Positions 12,535 to 21,629 of a stretch of DNA of 64,000 nt are shown piece by piece. Under the pieces are notes generated by a model. That model was not told the DNA's origin. It saw only the letters and a program-made list of their open reading frames with translations, and did not search any database. How positions within the stretch are numbered: position 1 is the first letter of the stretch; every line of letters starts with the position of its first letter. The position numbers and the translations under genes were made by a program. Source of the DNA: Marisa cornuarietis (taxonomy: Eukaryota; Mollusca; Gastropoda; Architaenioglossa; Ampullariidae); the NCBI GenBank assembly GCA_004794655.1, contig SMMW01000511.1, positions 1,293,001-1,357,000 of the forward strand, in the 5' to 3' direction.

Positions 12535-15500
12535 CATTACGTTTGAGAATACTGCGTTCAGACGGTATCTAAAATTGTACAAAATAGTATTATGACCAAG
12601 TTAATCCTCTCATTCCAGAACAAGTGCTACCAGTACTGGCCTGATGTGAATAAGACAAGACTTTACGGGAACGTGCGAGTGAAATGTCTCGAGGAAGAAC
12701 AGAGAGCATTTTACGTCATCAGAAATTTTGACGTCACGGCCAGCAACGTGAGCACTATATTTCGTCGCCTTATTTGACGTCTAGAAATTAAACTACGTCA
12801 CAACTGTTAACACCAGTTTCCGGTACCTGTGTTTATTTTAGCTGACCGCTGTGTGTATGATATCAGTAATATCTTCTGTCCTAACTCTCAGTCTTCAGTT
12901 TTAAAAAGGCTGGGGTTGACTGCTGATCCGCGATTTTTTAATTCACTTACACTATTGTACTTGCTTTAACGTCCTGTTCCGCCATTGATCCTTTCTAGAA
13001 CTTTCCACGAGTCAACTTGAGATGTTTGCTGTTATACTTTTTCAACATTTATGTCCAATGCTGTTTGTATCCACCAGACAACCCGCCATGTGGAGCAGTA
13101 TCAGTTCACGAGCTGGATGGACCATTCTGTTCCCTCTGCCATCCACCTCATTGACTTCTGGCGCGACGTCAAAGCTCGGGCACCCAGCAACTCCTCCTCA
13201 CCTCCCCTTGTGCACTGCAGGTCAGGGGAGACAGTCTCTTTCCTCCCCCCCCCCCTTTAAACCCAGAAGAGTGTTTTTTAGATGGTTAGGGACATTAAGT
13301 ACACGTAAAGCACTTTGTCATATTTCCCTTACAATTTCTATCGTTCCACTTGAGTGAATGCAGCCGTGCATCAATGTGTGCGAGTTGAACAGAATTCCAT
13401 GTATTAATATGCAGTAGGAGCTATACTTCCTTCCTTGTCTCCTTAGCGCTGGTGTGGGTCGAACCGGAACTTACATCGCACTGGACTTAATTATAGAACA
13501 CGCCCGTCACGAGATTAAAATCAACTTCTTCAAGACAGTTAAGCGTTTGCGAGATGACAGATGTTCGATGGTGCAAAACAAGGTGGGGACTATTCCACTG
13601 CTCAGTTGTCTCTTGGCTAGAGCTGAAATGTTTAGAGAATACAGTTCACACAAATTTCTGTGTGTGTGTGCGTGTGCGTGTGTGTGTGTGTGTGCGTGTG
13701 TGCGTGTGTGTGTGTGCGTGTGTGTGTGTGTGTGCGCGCGCGCGCGCTCGCATGGTGTGGTTATGCCTCAGTTTAGTAGCCAAATGAGATTAGCTCTAGT
13801 ACATTATGTTGTTGCTACGCCATTCATTTTATCCATCTCACTGGGGAAAGAAAATATTCAAGGTTCTCTACTTTTATTTTGTGTTTTGTTGTAATGTGGC
13901 AACCTTTGTAACTAAACAGGGACATCATCGTGTATATACACATATATCAAGATTTTCTGAGTCTCCCCGGCCCTTCATTCACTGCCCTCTGCATTATTTC
14001 TAACAGGACCAGTACAGGTTCTTGCATGAAGCAGTACTCGAGGCTTACAGCAGAGACAAGGCAGTACTTGATTTAAACTCCTTTGACCTGGCCTTCCCAA
14101 GCCACATCGTGTCCACTAAGTCCAACAAGCGAATCGACAAAGAGTTTCGGGTGAGACATGTGCCTGTGAGAGACACAGTTAACTCATGTGTGTTCATTCT
14201 GTTTACACACTGAAAGCCTTCTACTGCATCTCAACAGCTAAAGTTTATGACAGCCAGATCTCCTTTTCTGTTTGTTTTTCAGACTATACAACGCATGCGT
14301 GTACTTTTGGAGCCGCAGACACACCACACCGCCTCCCTGGAAGAAAACAGATCTAAGAACCGTAACCCATACGCTCTGCCTGGTGTGTTAGCAGAGTTAC
14401 CTCGCCACTCCAACTATTATGTACTCGAACACTTTGGTCCTTTGGTCTTTGCTCGTCACTCAGCCACTGTACTTAATTCTGTACAAAGTGTCATGACACA
14501 TCGGGTTGAAACAAATATGAAAGTGTCAGTTTGCATTTCTATATTTGAAGCAGTAAATACCTGCCCTGGTGCTGTCTTCCCGATCTCGTCTTTTTGTTTA
14601 TATAGGCCTATACAGTATAAGGTCGTCATGGCAGCCAAAAAACTTTCTATTGCTTAAGGTGAAAGACAGACTAAAGCAATAAGAACAACGAAAATCCTGA
14701 AACATAAAGAGACGTTTAAAGCAGAGAATGTAGCGAAAGGAGTAAAGGTGGTAGTGAAGCAAAGGTTTTAAATAAAGAATGCATCGCATGTCTGAAGAAT
14801 TTATTATTGGTGTAGATGAATGAAAACTAAATCGATCTTTTTAAAAATATAAAATATTATGAAGAATACAAGGTAGTTAGCTATTGGTGAGTTCCGGAAG
14901 TCATTAAATACATTACATTATTTTGAATGTGAAAAAGTCTTTGGCAATCGAAACTAATGGAGCTCGACCAGCCTTCCATAACATATTGTGGTCGAGTGCC
15001 GAGGTACCCCTGTATGTTCAACTTCTCTATTGGTGTTTGAATCCTTGCAGTGAGATTTTGAGTCAGCTATTAAATTACTTAAATAAGATTCACTGAAAAT
15101 ATATCAGACTGATGCCACCTAGCTGCCGGTTAGTAGCCAGTCTAACATCTATATCTGCATTGTGTCATTTATGTTAGAAATGTGTCATTCTGAGTTGTAA
15201 CTCCAGATGTTTTTTTCTCACATTATAGCATTTCTGCCATTATTTTGTGCTTTAACCTCAAGAACTCGTTGAGTTATACTAACTTATAGTGGTGTGTCCA
15301 TGATGTGTACGACTAGCCGCACTTTCTGTAAGAGTAAACTGTCTGTAGTCCCTGTGTGGTAGATGCTATAAAAGTGTGATAGCAATGTGTCAGATACAAG
15401 TATGGCACTGAACACTGTACATGTCTGAAGACTGTGATTCTGTTTGGTCCTCAGCTGACCAGCACCTGGTGTTTCTGACCTCGCAAGACCAAGACAAAGA

Positions 15501-18500
15501 TTGGTATATAAACGCCGTCTATGTGCCGGTAGGTGGTCAGCACTCGTCTGTTGTGACTGCACGTGACCAGACTATACAAAGATGCTTAACTCACACTCTA
15601 AAGCTTTCCATTAATGATAAATCAGCTAAACAAGTAGAGCTTATTGCGACCATAGTGACATTTATCAATTAAACAAGCTCGCCACATTATTAGACTCCAC
15701 TTACTATTGTCTGTCTCAGACCATGTTGAACCCACGTGGCTGTGTGCTGACGCAACTTCCGCTTCCTGACACAACTGAGAACTTCTGGAGACTAGTGGAT
15801 ACCTGTGGAGTCACCAGCATCGTCTCTCTTGGAGAAGTAGATGATAAACAAGAGAGTTTATTCTTCCTGTCTGTCAGCTTTCCTCTTACTTTCTTATTAA
15901 TAGTGGTGATGTGGAGACACCAGCAGCAGAATCAGCTGTAACAGCAGTGTGATTGGAAGTGAACAGAAATGTAACATTTAATTAGCTTCGTATTCTATGT
16001 GGTCTTAATAAAATTTGTGCTTTTTTGGGGTAGACTCTTCCACCGTTCTGGCCAGTGCAAAAAGGAGAGACAATTAAAATCGACCCTTACACTATATCCC
16101 TATCACATGAAGAACGACAGGGGGCAAGTCTCACTTGTTATTCTCTCATTTTCCAGGTAAGACGCCATTTGTAAGTGTAATGAGTTAGGGGTAGGTCTTG
16201 TATTGTTTCGTGTGTGAATGGTGTCTTGTGTTTGACGTCTTGTGTGCGTCATTTGTTTGTCGTCGTTTTGGGAAGAAATGACGTAAAAAGAAAGGGGACG
16301 GTTTGACAGACAGACAGACGGAAGAGAGTGAGTCCTTCATTTTTCAAAACAACGAGAAATCTCTTCACCTTCATTCCATCAACGGGGGCTCGTCGAGCGG
16401 GGTGCATGTTTGTAATATACGTCGTGCGCGTGCAAGGTAAGTGTATGTGCGTACGTCTTATTACATATTGGGTAGCTCGTCCGGGATCTGAACAGATAGT
16501 GTGTGTGTAGCTGGCCTAGCTATTCGTTGGTAGGTTGGTCAAGTAACGCGAAGGGGAAGTACCGTTCTGGTCAACGGCGATAGTGTTAGCGCAGCTACTT
16601 TACCATGTCTGGATTAGAAGCAGAGTTCGCTGTGTCCGAGAGGGACAAGCGAAAAGAGCTTAGAGAGATTGCATTAGATGAGGGGTTGGTAGGAAAAGAG
16701 ATTAAGGAGTTTGTGGAAAAAGAATTAATCCTGTGGAGACAGGGAAAAAAGGAAAGGGAGGAAAAAGAAAGAACGGAGCGGATTGAGAGAGAGAAAGAAG
16801 AGAGGGAGAGAGATGAACGGAAAGAGAAAGAAGAGAGGAAGAGACAGGAACTGAGAGAAGAAAGGGAGAAAGAGCACGTTTTTCAACTGAAAATGGCAGA
16901 AATAAGAAGCAGGGCTAACCATAGAGACGGCGCTAGTGAGAATGATCATCGTGATTTTAAAAACAGGAGCGTTAGTGTCGTAGGAAGTTGGAAGGCGCCA
17001 TCAGCTTGTAACTTAATGACTAGAAGAGATGGTGGGATAAAGGATAGCAACGACGAACTGCTCAGTGAGGATGAGGACGTAGGCTATAGAAGCTCTAAGG
17101 GGAGGAAGGAGACACGTAAGGTCGCACCCCCTGTAATTTGTTACAGCTGTAACAACGCAGGGCATATCGCTAGGTTCTGCCCTCAAAGATCAGACCGGCA
17201 GAAAACACCTGTAGATGTGAAATGCTACAGTTGCGGGGAGGTAGGTCACTTCTCGCGTCGTTGTCCCCATGGCAACGAGTGGCGTGGGATGGTAACCGTC
17301 GGCAAAGCTTGGCGCGGTGGAAACGGTGGTCAGAGGTCGGTTGAGGTTACCGACATAGATCACAGCGAAAGGAAGGCTAGCGATGTAGATGCTAGCGAGA
17401 TAGGCATTAATGATGACTTAGCTAGCGAAGTGGGTGCAAGCGATGATGAGACTTGCGAACTACATGTTAACGATATCACGGCTAGCTGGCTAGATGCTAG
17501 CGAGATCGAGGCTAGCGAGTGGGATACTCATGACGAGGAGGCTAGTGAGCTCGGTGCTAGCGAAGTGGATGCTAGTGAGCTAGGTGCTAGCGAGATGGAT
17601 GTTGGTGATGAGGCTAGTGAGTTAGATGCTAACGGTGATGAGGTTAGCAAACTACATACTAGTGAGAGTGGGGCTAGCGCAGACGGTGCTGGTGAGGTGG
17701 AGACTAGCGATGTTGAAACTAGCGAAGGGGCGGAGGCCATCGACGGACTGATGACTCGCGCCAGAGGAAGGTCGGGGAATGAAGACAATCTTGATCTGGG
17801 TAACCGAAGAGGGGTGATTTCGTCACACCAACGGGTGGTGAGATTGAAAGGGTCCCCGCGGCTGTTGTCTCATAACAGACAGCGAGAAAGAGTCCGAGTA
17901 AGGGTTAAAATGCACCATGGGTCGAAGGTGAGTGTAGCCTTGCTAATGGGTGCATCATATTGGCGGTTTAAACAGAGACCTGAAGTCAAGGCAACATTCC
18001 GACGGACCCAGCCTCAGCGCAAGAAGAGGGCAAGAGGGCGCGGTCAGCAAAAGGACACGCGTCCTCGCGTTTGGGAACCGGGTGGAAGTCGTGTGACATC
18101 AGCGGGAAAGGTCGAGTGCGCATCGGCAGTAACGGTCAAGATGTTTCTCACCCCAGGTAGTCCTCTCCCCGGGCTACGTAACCGCATGCAAGTGCGGTCT
18201 GACTCACGAAGGGTGAACGGGACGGCTGCATGTGCACCGTGTATGCACCAGCGGCTGGACTGTCAACGGGCTGCTCATGGTGTCGCGCAACAGGCGGAAG
18301 GTAAATTTTGTTGCCAGACGTCGCGGCATTGCAGAAGTAGGTTAGCGGCAGAAGACGATAGGTCTGAAGCAGTCGAGAGTTCGGAAAAAGCTGAATGTAT
18401 AGGGGAAAGGGCGGCAGAAGACGGGGTAGGATACACCGATCGTCTGTCGCGTCACTGTGGAGAAGGTGTCGGTCAGCTGATACCTGTGTCAATGAACTTT

Positions 18501-21036
18501 GGTCAGGTACATAACAACCAAAACATTACGGACCAAGGACCGGGCACGGTCGACTGGTCGCAAATGGACAGCGGAGGCATAGTAATTAACCGGCTAGAGA
18601 GAGCCGCGGATGAATGTCCCGGTCTGATTTTGGAGTAAGTAGGGTAATGAACGTGTAAATATAATGTAAGCTGACTGCCGTTTGAAAATTGAAGTTACTA
18701 TGATTTTTTAGAAATTAATACTCCATTGTTTCATGAGTAAATAGTAGTGTTATAGATTAGCCAGGAGGGATTTTTGTTAGGTGCAGTTCAGTTGCTAAGT
18801 TATTTTGAGTTGGGGGTTTACCGAAACAATATAGCGACCTAGTTGGTGGAAATCTGGGAGATTTCAGTTTTAGCAAGGGGGAGTGCAATGAGTTAGGGGT
18901 AGGTCTTGTATTGTTTCGTGTGTGAATGGTGTCTTGTGTTTGACGTCTTGTGTGCGTCATTTGTTTGTCGTCGTTTTGGGAAGAAATGACGTAAAAAGAA
19001 AGGGGACGGTTTGACAGACAGACAGACGGAAGAGAGTGAGTCCTTCATTTTTCAAAACAACGAGAAATCTCTTCACCTTCATTCCATCAACGGGGGCTCG
19101 TCGAGCGGGGTGCATGTTTGTAATATACGTCGTGCGCGTGCAAGGTAAGTGTATGTGCGTACGTCTTATTACAGTAACACACATAAATATATCATAAATG
19201 TCAACATCATTCATTATTTCTAGTTTTTATTCGTTCACTCCAAGATATTCAAGCGTTAAAAACTCGACATGTTGAAATTCATTACAATTTCTTAGAAAAT
19301 CTACATGTTAGTTTGGTCAATGCTTCAACGAGTCACTCAGCTGGGAGCGAGTAACAATTATGTATATTCAAATTCAGTGTAACTTAGCAGATTTGAATTC
19401 TGTGCATTTAAGAATGAGGATTTTTTAAAAACAAGTTGGGTTGAAAAACAACAAGGGGTTGTTCTCTCACCTTTCAGTGAATTTTTATTTTCATCTAAAC
19501 AAACATTTAAAAGAAAATGCACTCTAATGGATTTTCTGATCGTTTAGAAATTCTTACAGTGTTTACTAAAGTGGACGTCTTGCTGTCTTCAGAGTCAGGT
19601 TTCAATACTTGGATCTCCTGCATAATTTTCGCAAATTCTAAACCAGTTCACCTTTTTTTCGGGAAGGGTAGGACGATCGAGATATTCAGTTTCAAAGAGA
19701 AAGCTTTCAATTCGATCTAAAAAAATTCCATCTATTTCAAAAACGTGTATAAATTTTGAACAAATTTGAAAAACTAGGTGCACTTCTAAATGTCGTAGTG
19801 TGTTTGTAGAAAAAATGATGGAAAAAAGTACAAACGTTACAGCAATGGGTGGACTAACTAATTTCTGATGTCTGATAGAACAAGCACGAAGACCGAGAAG
19901 TCCGTTTACTTCACTATCAAGACTGGAAGTCCAAGCTACCCGCCAACACAGTAGATGTCCTACAGCTTATTGTCACCCTCGGAGATACCATGCGGGGCAA
20001 TGGACAGAGCCCGCTTCTCATTCAGTGCATGTGTGTTCTAGCAGATTACTTGCTTCAGATTAATTCAATTCTGTAAGACTGTTGTTAAGTTTCTCGGAAA
20101 GTCTATCAGCCTCGTCCACATTTCTTAAACATGGTTTTGGAAAGACGTACCCCCCCCCCAGATTTATCTAAATTAGCTGTAATATAAAAAATTAACTTCA
20201 TTAAGCCTGTGTCAAATCTTACGATCCATAATTTTCCTTACGTCTTATACAAGTTTATAGAAGCAAATTCAAAATAAAAAAAGATCAATGTTCTCTGATA
20301 CCCTGTATATCATAATGAGCATCTTTCATGTCCACTGTTATTTCTCTGTCAGTGATGGAGCAGCCAGAAGCGGTCTGTTCTGCGCGGTGTATGAGGTCGT
20401 AATGAGACTCACACATTATCATGTGGTGGACGTGTACTCAGCTGTGAGAAATGTGCACAACATCAGACCTCAAGCCCTGACTTCCGTGGTATGTAGTTTC
20501 ATGTTAACCATACAAGTACCAATGAAAAGGTTGCAGTAGGTATAGCTCCTAGTTTACACAACGCTGGGGCGCTGCTTGAGCCAGGCATTCAGTTGATTCA
20601 ACTGATAATTAAATAAAAACAGGTTTACTTTTAGCTAGCGATCCAGTATGTATGTACATACTGTTTACTTGCCAACTGGCAGACTCAGGGACAGAATGAC
20701 AGACACCCGGTTGGGTGGACAATATGCAGCCAGGAATCATCTATTATGGCCACAACACCGCTACACATTCAAAACACGTTTTTTTGAGAAAAATGTATCC
20801 ATTAATAACTGTATTAAAATCACCACTAAAGATATGTCTCTCTCTAATTGTTTATTTTTATGTCCTGTGCAAATATATAATCACGTGGAACCATTCAACT
20901 TGAGCAGTATGTCACGAGCACCGTTCTTTATTGTGAAAAGTTTAACCAGATTTCTCTGTGCCAGGAGGAATACCGCTTCTGCTATGAGGTGGCCCAGCAG
21001 TATGGATATTCTCAGCGCGTTTATTCCAACACATAA
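4026..21036 (+). CDS. receptor-type protein tyrosine phosphatase: FTP lectin domain, three EGF-like modules, TM, tandem PTP domains
   Basis: Twenty-four exons splice in frame to 1024 aa: 4026-4098, 4802-5014, 5450-5647, 7146-7283, 7591-7728, 7904-8041, 8286-8388, 8976-9085, 9345-9682, 10059-10146, 10877-10953, 11432-11468, 11695-11792, 12619-12747, 13078-13220, 13447-13582, 14007-14150, 14283-14382, 15455-15528, 15720-15836, 16034-16156, 19879-20030, 20353-20488, 20965-21036. Residues 1-23 are a signal peptide. Residues 25-161 form a galactose-binding fucolectin-type (FTP) domain with an NVALNKTYNQSS start and CEVQIWG end. Three 46-residue Cys-rich EGF modules follow (162-299), each on its own 138-bp exon. 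The transmembrane helix is about 306-333, then a basic stop-transfer RRRR and an acidic Glu-rich juxtamembrane segment. D1 (about 465-767) has NRYKNRFN, WMDHSVP (Asp641) and HCSAGVGRTG (Cys673, Arg679), so it should be an active membrane-bound phosphatase removing phosphate from tyrosine. D2 (about 780-1024) keeps a C-X5-R loop (Cys955, Arg961) but has no WPD loop. The ligand is unknown; the FTP fold suggests a fucosylated glycan. The donor after 15836 is the least certain junction. Confidence 0.9.
5233..5321. repeat. (GT)n microsatellite in a phosphatase intron
   Basis: About 44 GT units upstream of the exon that starts at 5450, within the intron that splits the FTP domain. Confidence 0.95.
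6125..6240. repeat. dispersed-repeat fragment in the 1.5-kb intron between FTP and EGF exons
   Basis: The intron 5648-7145 has no exon that I can splice. Its one recognisable block is an AT-rich leader followed by TATAGCGTCATATCCCAGCC and GGCGCTTTACAAAG, resembling the tails of LINE/SINE repeats common in aquatic invertebrates. Classification is uncertain. Confidence 0.35.
7773..7830. repeat. (GT)n microsatellite between EGF exons
   Basis: About 29 GT units in the short intron between the second and third EGF-like exons. Long open frames through this stretch are repeat artefacts. Confidence 0.95.
11870..12535 (+). mobile_element. decayed LINE 3' end with ATC microsatellite tail
   Basis: Fragments read like the C-terminus of a LINE reverse-transcriptase ORF: GPKTTRLWN near 11905 and TFRKRLKTHLF near 12280. 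Downstream is a GCGCAATGAGCATTC ... GCGCATTACAAAT block (about 12430-12472), then (ATC)n at 12477-12533, which is the family's 3' end followed by a simple-repeat tail. It lies in the intron 11793-12618 of the phosphatase gene, same orientation. Probably CR1/L2-like, by inference. Confidence 0.6.
13662..13747. repeat. TG/CG-mixed microsatellite
   Basis: Alternating purine-pyrimidine tract of TG with interspersed CG units, ending in a pure (CG)n run at about 13735-13747, within the intron after the D1 signature exon. Such tracts can adopt Z-DNA. Confidence 0.9.
16176..16465 (+). repeat. 5' LTR
   Basis: 290 bp, TGTAAT ... ATTACA ends, matching 18884-19173 almost base for base. It contains a GACA tetramer run, a TGACGT motif (CRE-like) at about 16283 and a strong splice-donor-like CAAG|GTAAGT near its 3' end. 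Confidence 0.9.
16469..16487 (+). promoter_or_regulatory. primer-binding-site-like sequence
   Basis: TGGGTAGCTCGTCCGGGAT lies just inside the 5' LTR. Its 3' part is the complement of a tRNA T-arm/acceptor sequence as in tRNA-Pro-primed elements. The extra or changed bases after TGG leave the exact tRNA open. Confidence 0.55.
16605..18638 (+). CDS. Gag-like protein with coiled coil and two zinc knuckles
   Basis: A 677-aa ORF between two LTRs, start ATG in the context TACCATGT. Residues 1-110 are highly charged, with a Lys/Glu/Arg coiled coil at about 48-105. Two CCHC zinc knuckles (C-X2-C-X4-H-X4-C) start at residues 179 and 207; in retroelement Gag these bind RNA for packaging. Residues about 245-380 are a degenerate Ser/Ala/Glu/Asp repeat (ASE units, DNA period built on GCTAGYGA). 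The C-terminal half is basic, then Cys/His-containing, and I do not recognise it. No capsid-type domain (major homology region) is evident between the coiled coil and the knuckles, and no pol follows. The single intact frame fits a recent insertion. It could instead be a host gene captured by LTRs, but the knuckles and tract signals favour Gag. Confidence 0.8.
   Translation: MSGLEAEFAVSERDKRKELREIALDEGLVGKEIKEFVEKELILWRQGKKEREEKERTERIEREKEERERDERKEKEERKRQELREEREKEHVFQLKMAEIRSRANHRDGASENDHRDFKNRSVSVVGSWKAPSACNLMTRRDGGIKDSNDELLSEDEDVGYRSSKGRKETRKVAPPVICYSCNNAGHIARFCPQRSDRQKTPVDVKCYSCGEVGHFSRRCPHGNEWRGMVTVGKAWRGGNGGQRSVEVTDIDHSERKASDVDASEIGINDDLASEVGASDDETCELHVNDITASWLDASEIEASEWDTHDEEASELGASEVDASELGASEMDVGDEASELDANGDEVSKLHTSESGASADGAGEVETSDVETSEGAEAIDGLMTRARGRSGNEDNLDLGNRRGVISSHQRVVRLKGSPRLLSHNRQRERVRVRVKMHHGSKVSVALLMGASYWRFKQRPEVKATFRRTQPQRKKRARGRGQQKDTRPRVWEPGGSRVTSAGKVECASAVTVKMFLTPGSPLPGLRNRMQVRSDSRRVNGTAACAPCMHQRLDCQRAAHGVAQQAEGKFCCQTSRHCRSRLAAEDDRSEAVESSEKAECIGERAAEDGVGYTDRLSRHCGEGVGQLIPVSMNFGQVHNNQNITDQGPGTVDWSQMDSGGIVINRLERAADECPGLILE
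18873..18883 (+). promoter_or_regulatory. polypurine tract
   Basis: GCAAGGGGGAG directly abuts the 3' LTR, where plus-strand priming occurs in LTR retroelements. Confidence 0.65.
18884..19173 (+). repeat. 3' LTR
   Basis: 290 bp, same length as the 5' LTR; the only difference I can see is C for T at the third base (TGCAAT). Followed by GTAAC, close to the GTAAG before the 5' LTR. Confidence 0.9.
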
Positions 21037-21311
21037 ACAACAATTTCCTAACATAAAAACACAGGCATGACAGAATATGCTGTCCATGAACACCAGTAAA
21101 CATCTCGATCCACGACACAATCCGAACAAACAGCTGGAGGAGTCTTGAGGACACTGATGCCAACTGCTTAAAAATGTCATCTTGACAATGATATTGCTAC
21201 TCTAATGCGCACGAAATTATCTCAATTTTTTAAAAATCAGTATAAATATATGTATAATCATAGGCAAAATGTGATTGCAGATCTTTATTTGTTAATTTTT
21301 AAAAAACCTTG

Positions 21312-21629
21312 CCTGCCTGAATTCCTATTGATACACCTCTTTTTTTTGGCAAAATGAACAGAAAATAGTTGTAGCCAATGGAAGTTCCAAAAATATGTCT
21401 CTACACGACAGTCTCTGACTTAGTTATTCGTCTATTCTTATTTCAGCTTGCTCAACATCTTCCTTTGCCATTTTACACTGGCTAAGGGAGGCAAGAAACA
21501 TGTACCTATAAAGCTAAAGGTTTGTGGAGTTAGATCCCCTTATACATCGTTTGATTTAGTAAAGTAGGTGTCTGCGCGATGCGTAAGCTGTAATGATTTT
21601 TAGTATATCTGAAACGTGGTCCGACATTA
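21312..21629. repeat. unclassified dispersed repeat, copy 1
   Basis: Matches 23887-24189 over its whole length, including TACCTATAAAGCTAAAGG, TTTGTGGAGTTA and a GTGGTCCGACATTA end. No protein or terminal repeat seen. Confidence 0.7.

Larger units (their letters stand above)
16176..19173 (+). mobile_element. Gag-only (non-autonomous) LTR retrotransposon
   Basis: Two 290-bp direct repeats bound a 2.4-kb interior with a single long ORF. LTR ends are the inverted pair TGTAAT ... ATTACA. The two LTRs differ at one base that I can see (TGTAAT against TGCAAT), so insertion was recent. Flanks are GTAAG (16171-16175) and GTAAC (19174-19178), probably a 5-bp target-site duplication with one change. 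A primer-binding-like site TGGGTAGCTCGTCCGGGAT starts four bases after the 5' LTR and resembles a tRNA-Pro type site with mismatches. A purine tract (GCAAGGGGGAG, 18873-18883) precedes the 3' LTR. I find no protease, reverse transcriptase, RNase H or integrase motif, and no room for them. It sits in the phosphatase intron 16157-19878 in sense orientation. It must rely on enzymes supplied by another element. Confidence 0.88.

Noticed and set aside
17528..17788. Antisense Ser/Ala-rich frame opposite the Gag-like ORF
   Set aside because: It mirrors the ASE repeat on the opposite strand; a repeat artefact.
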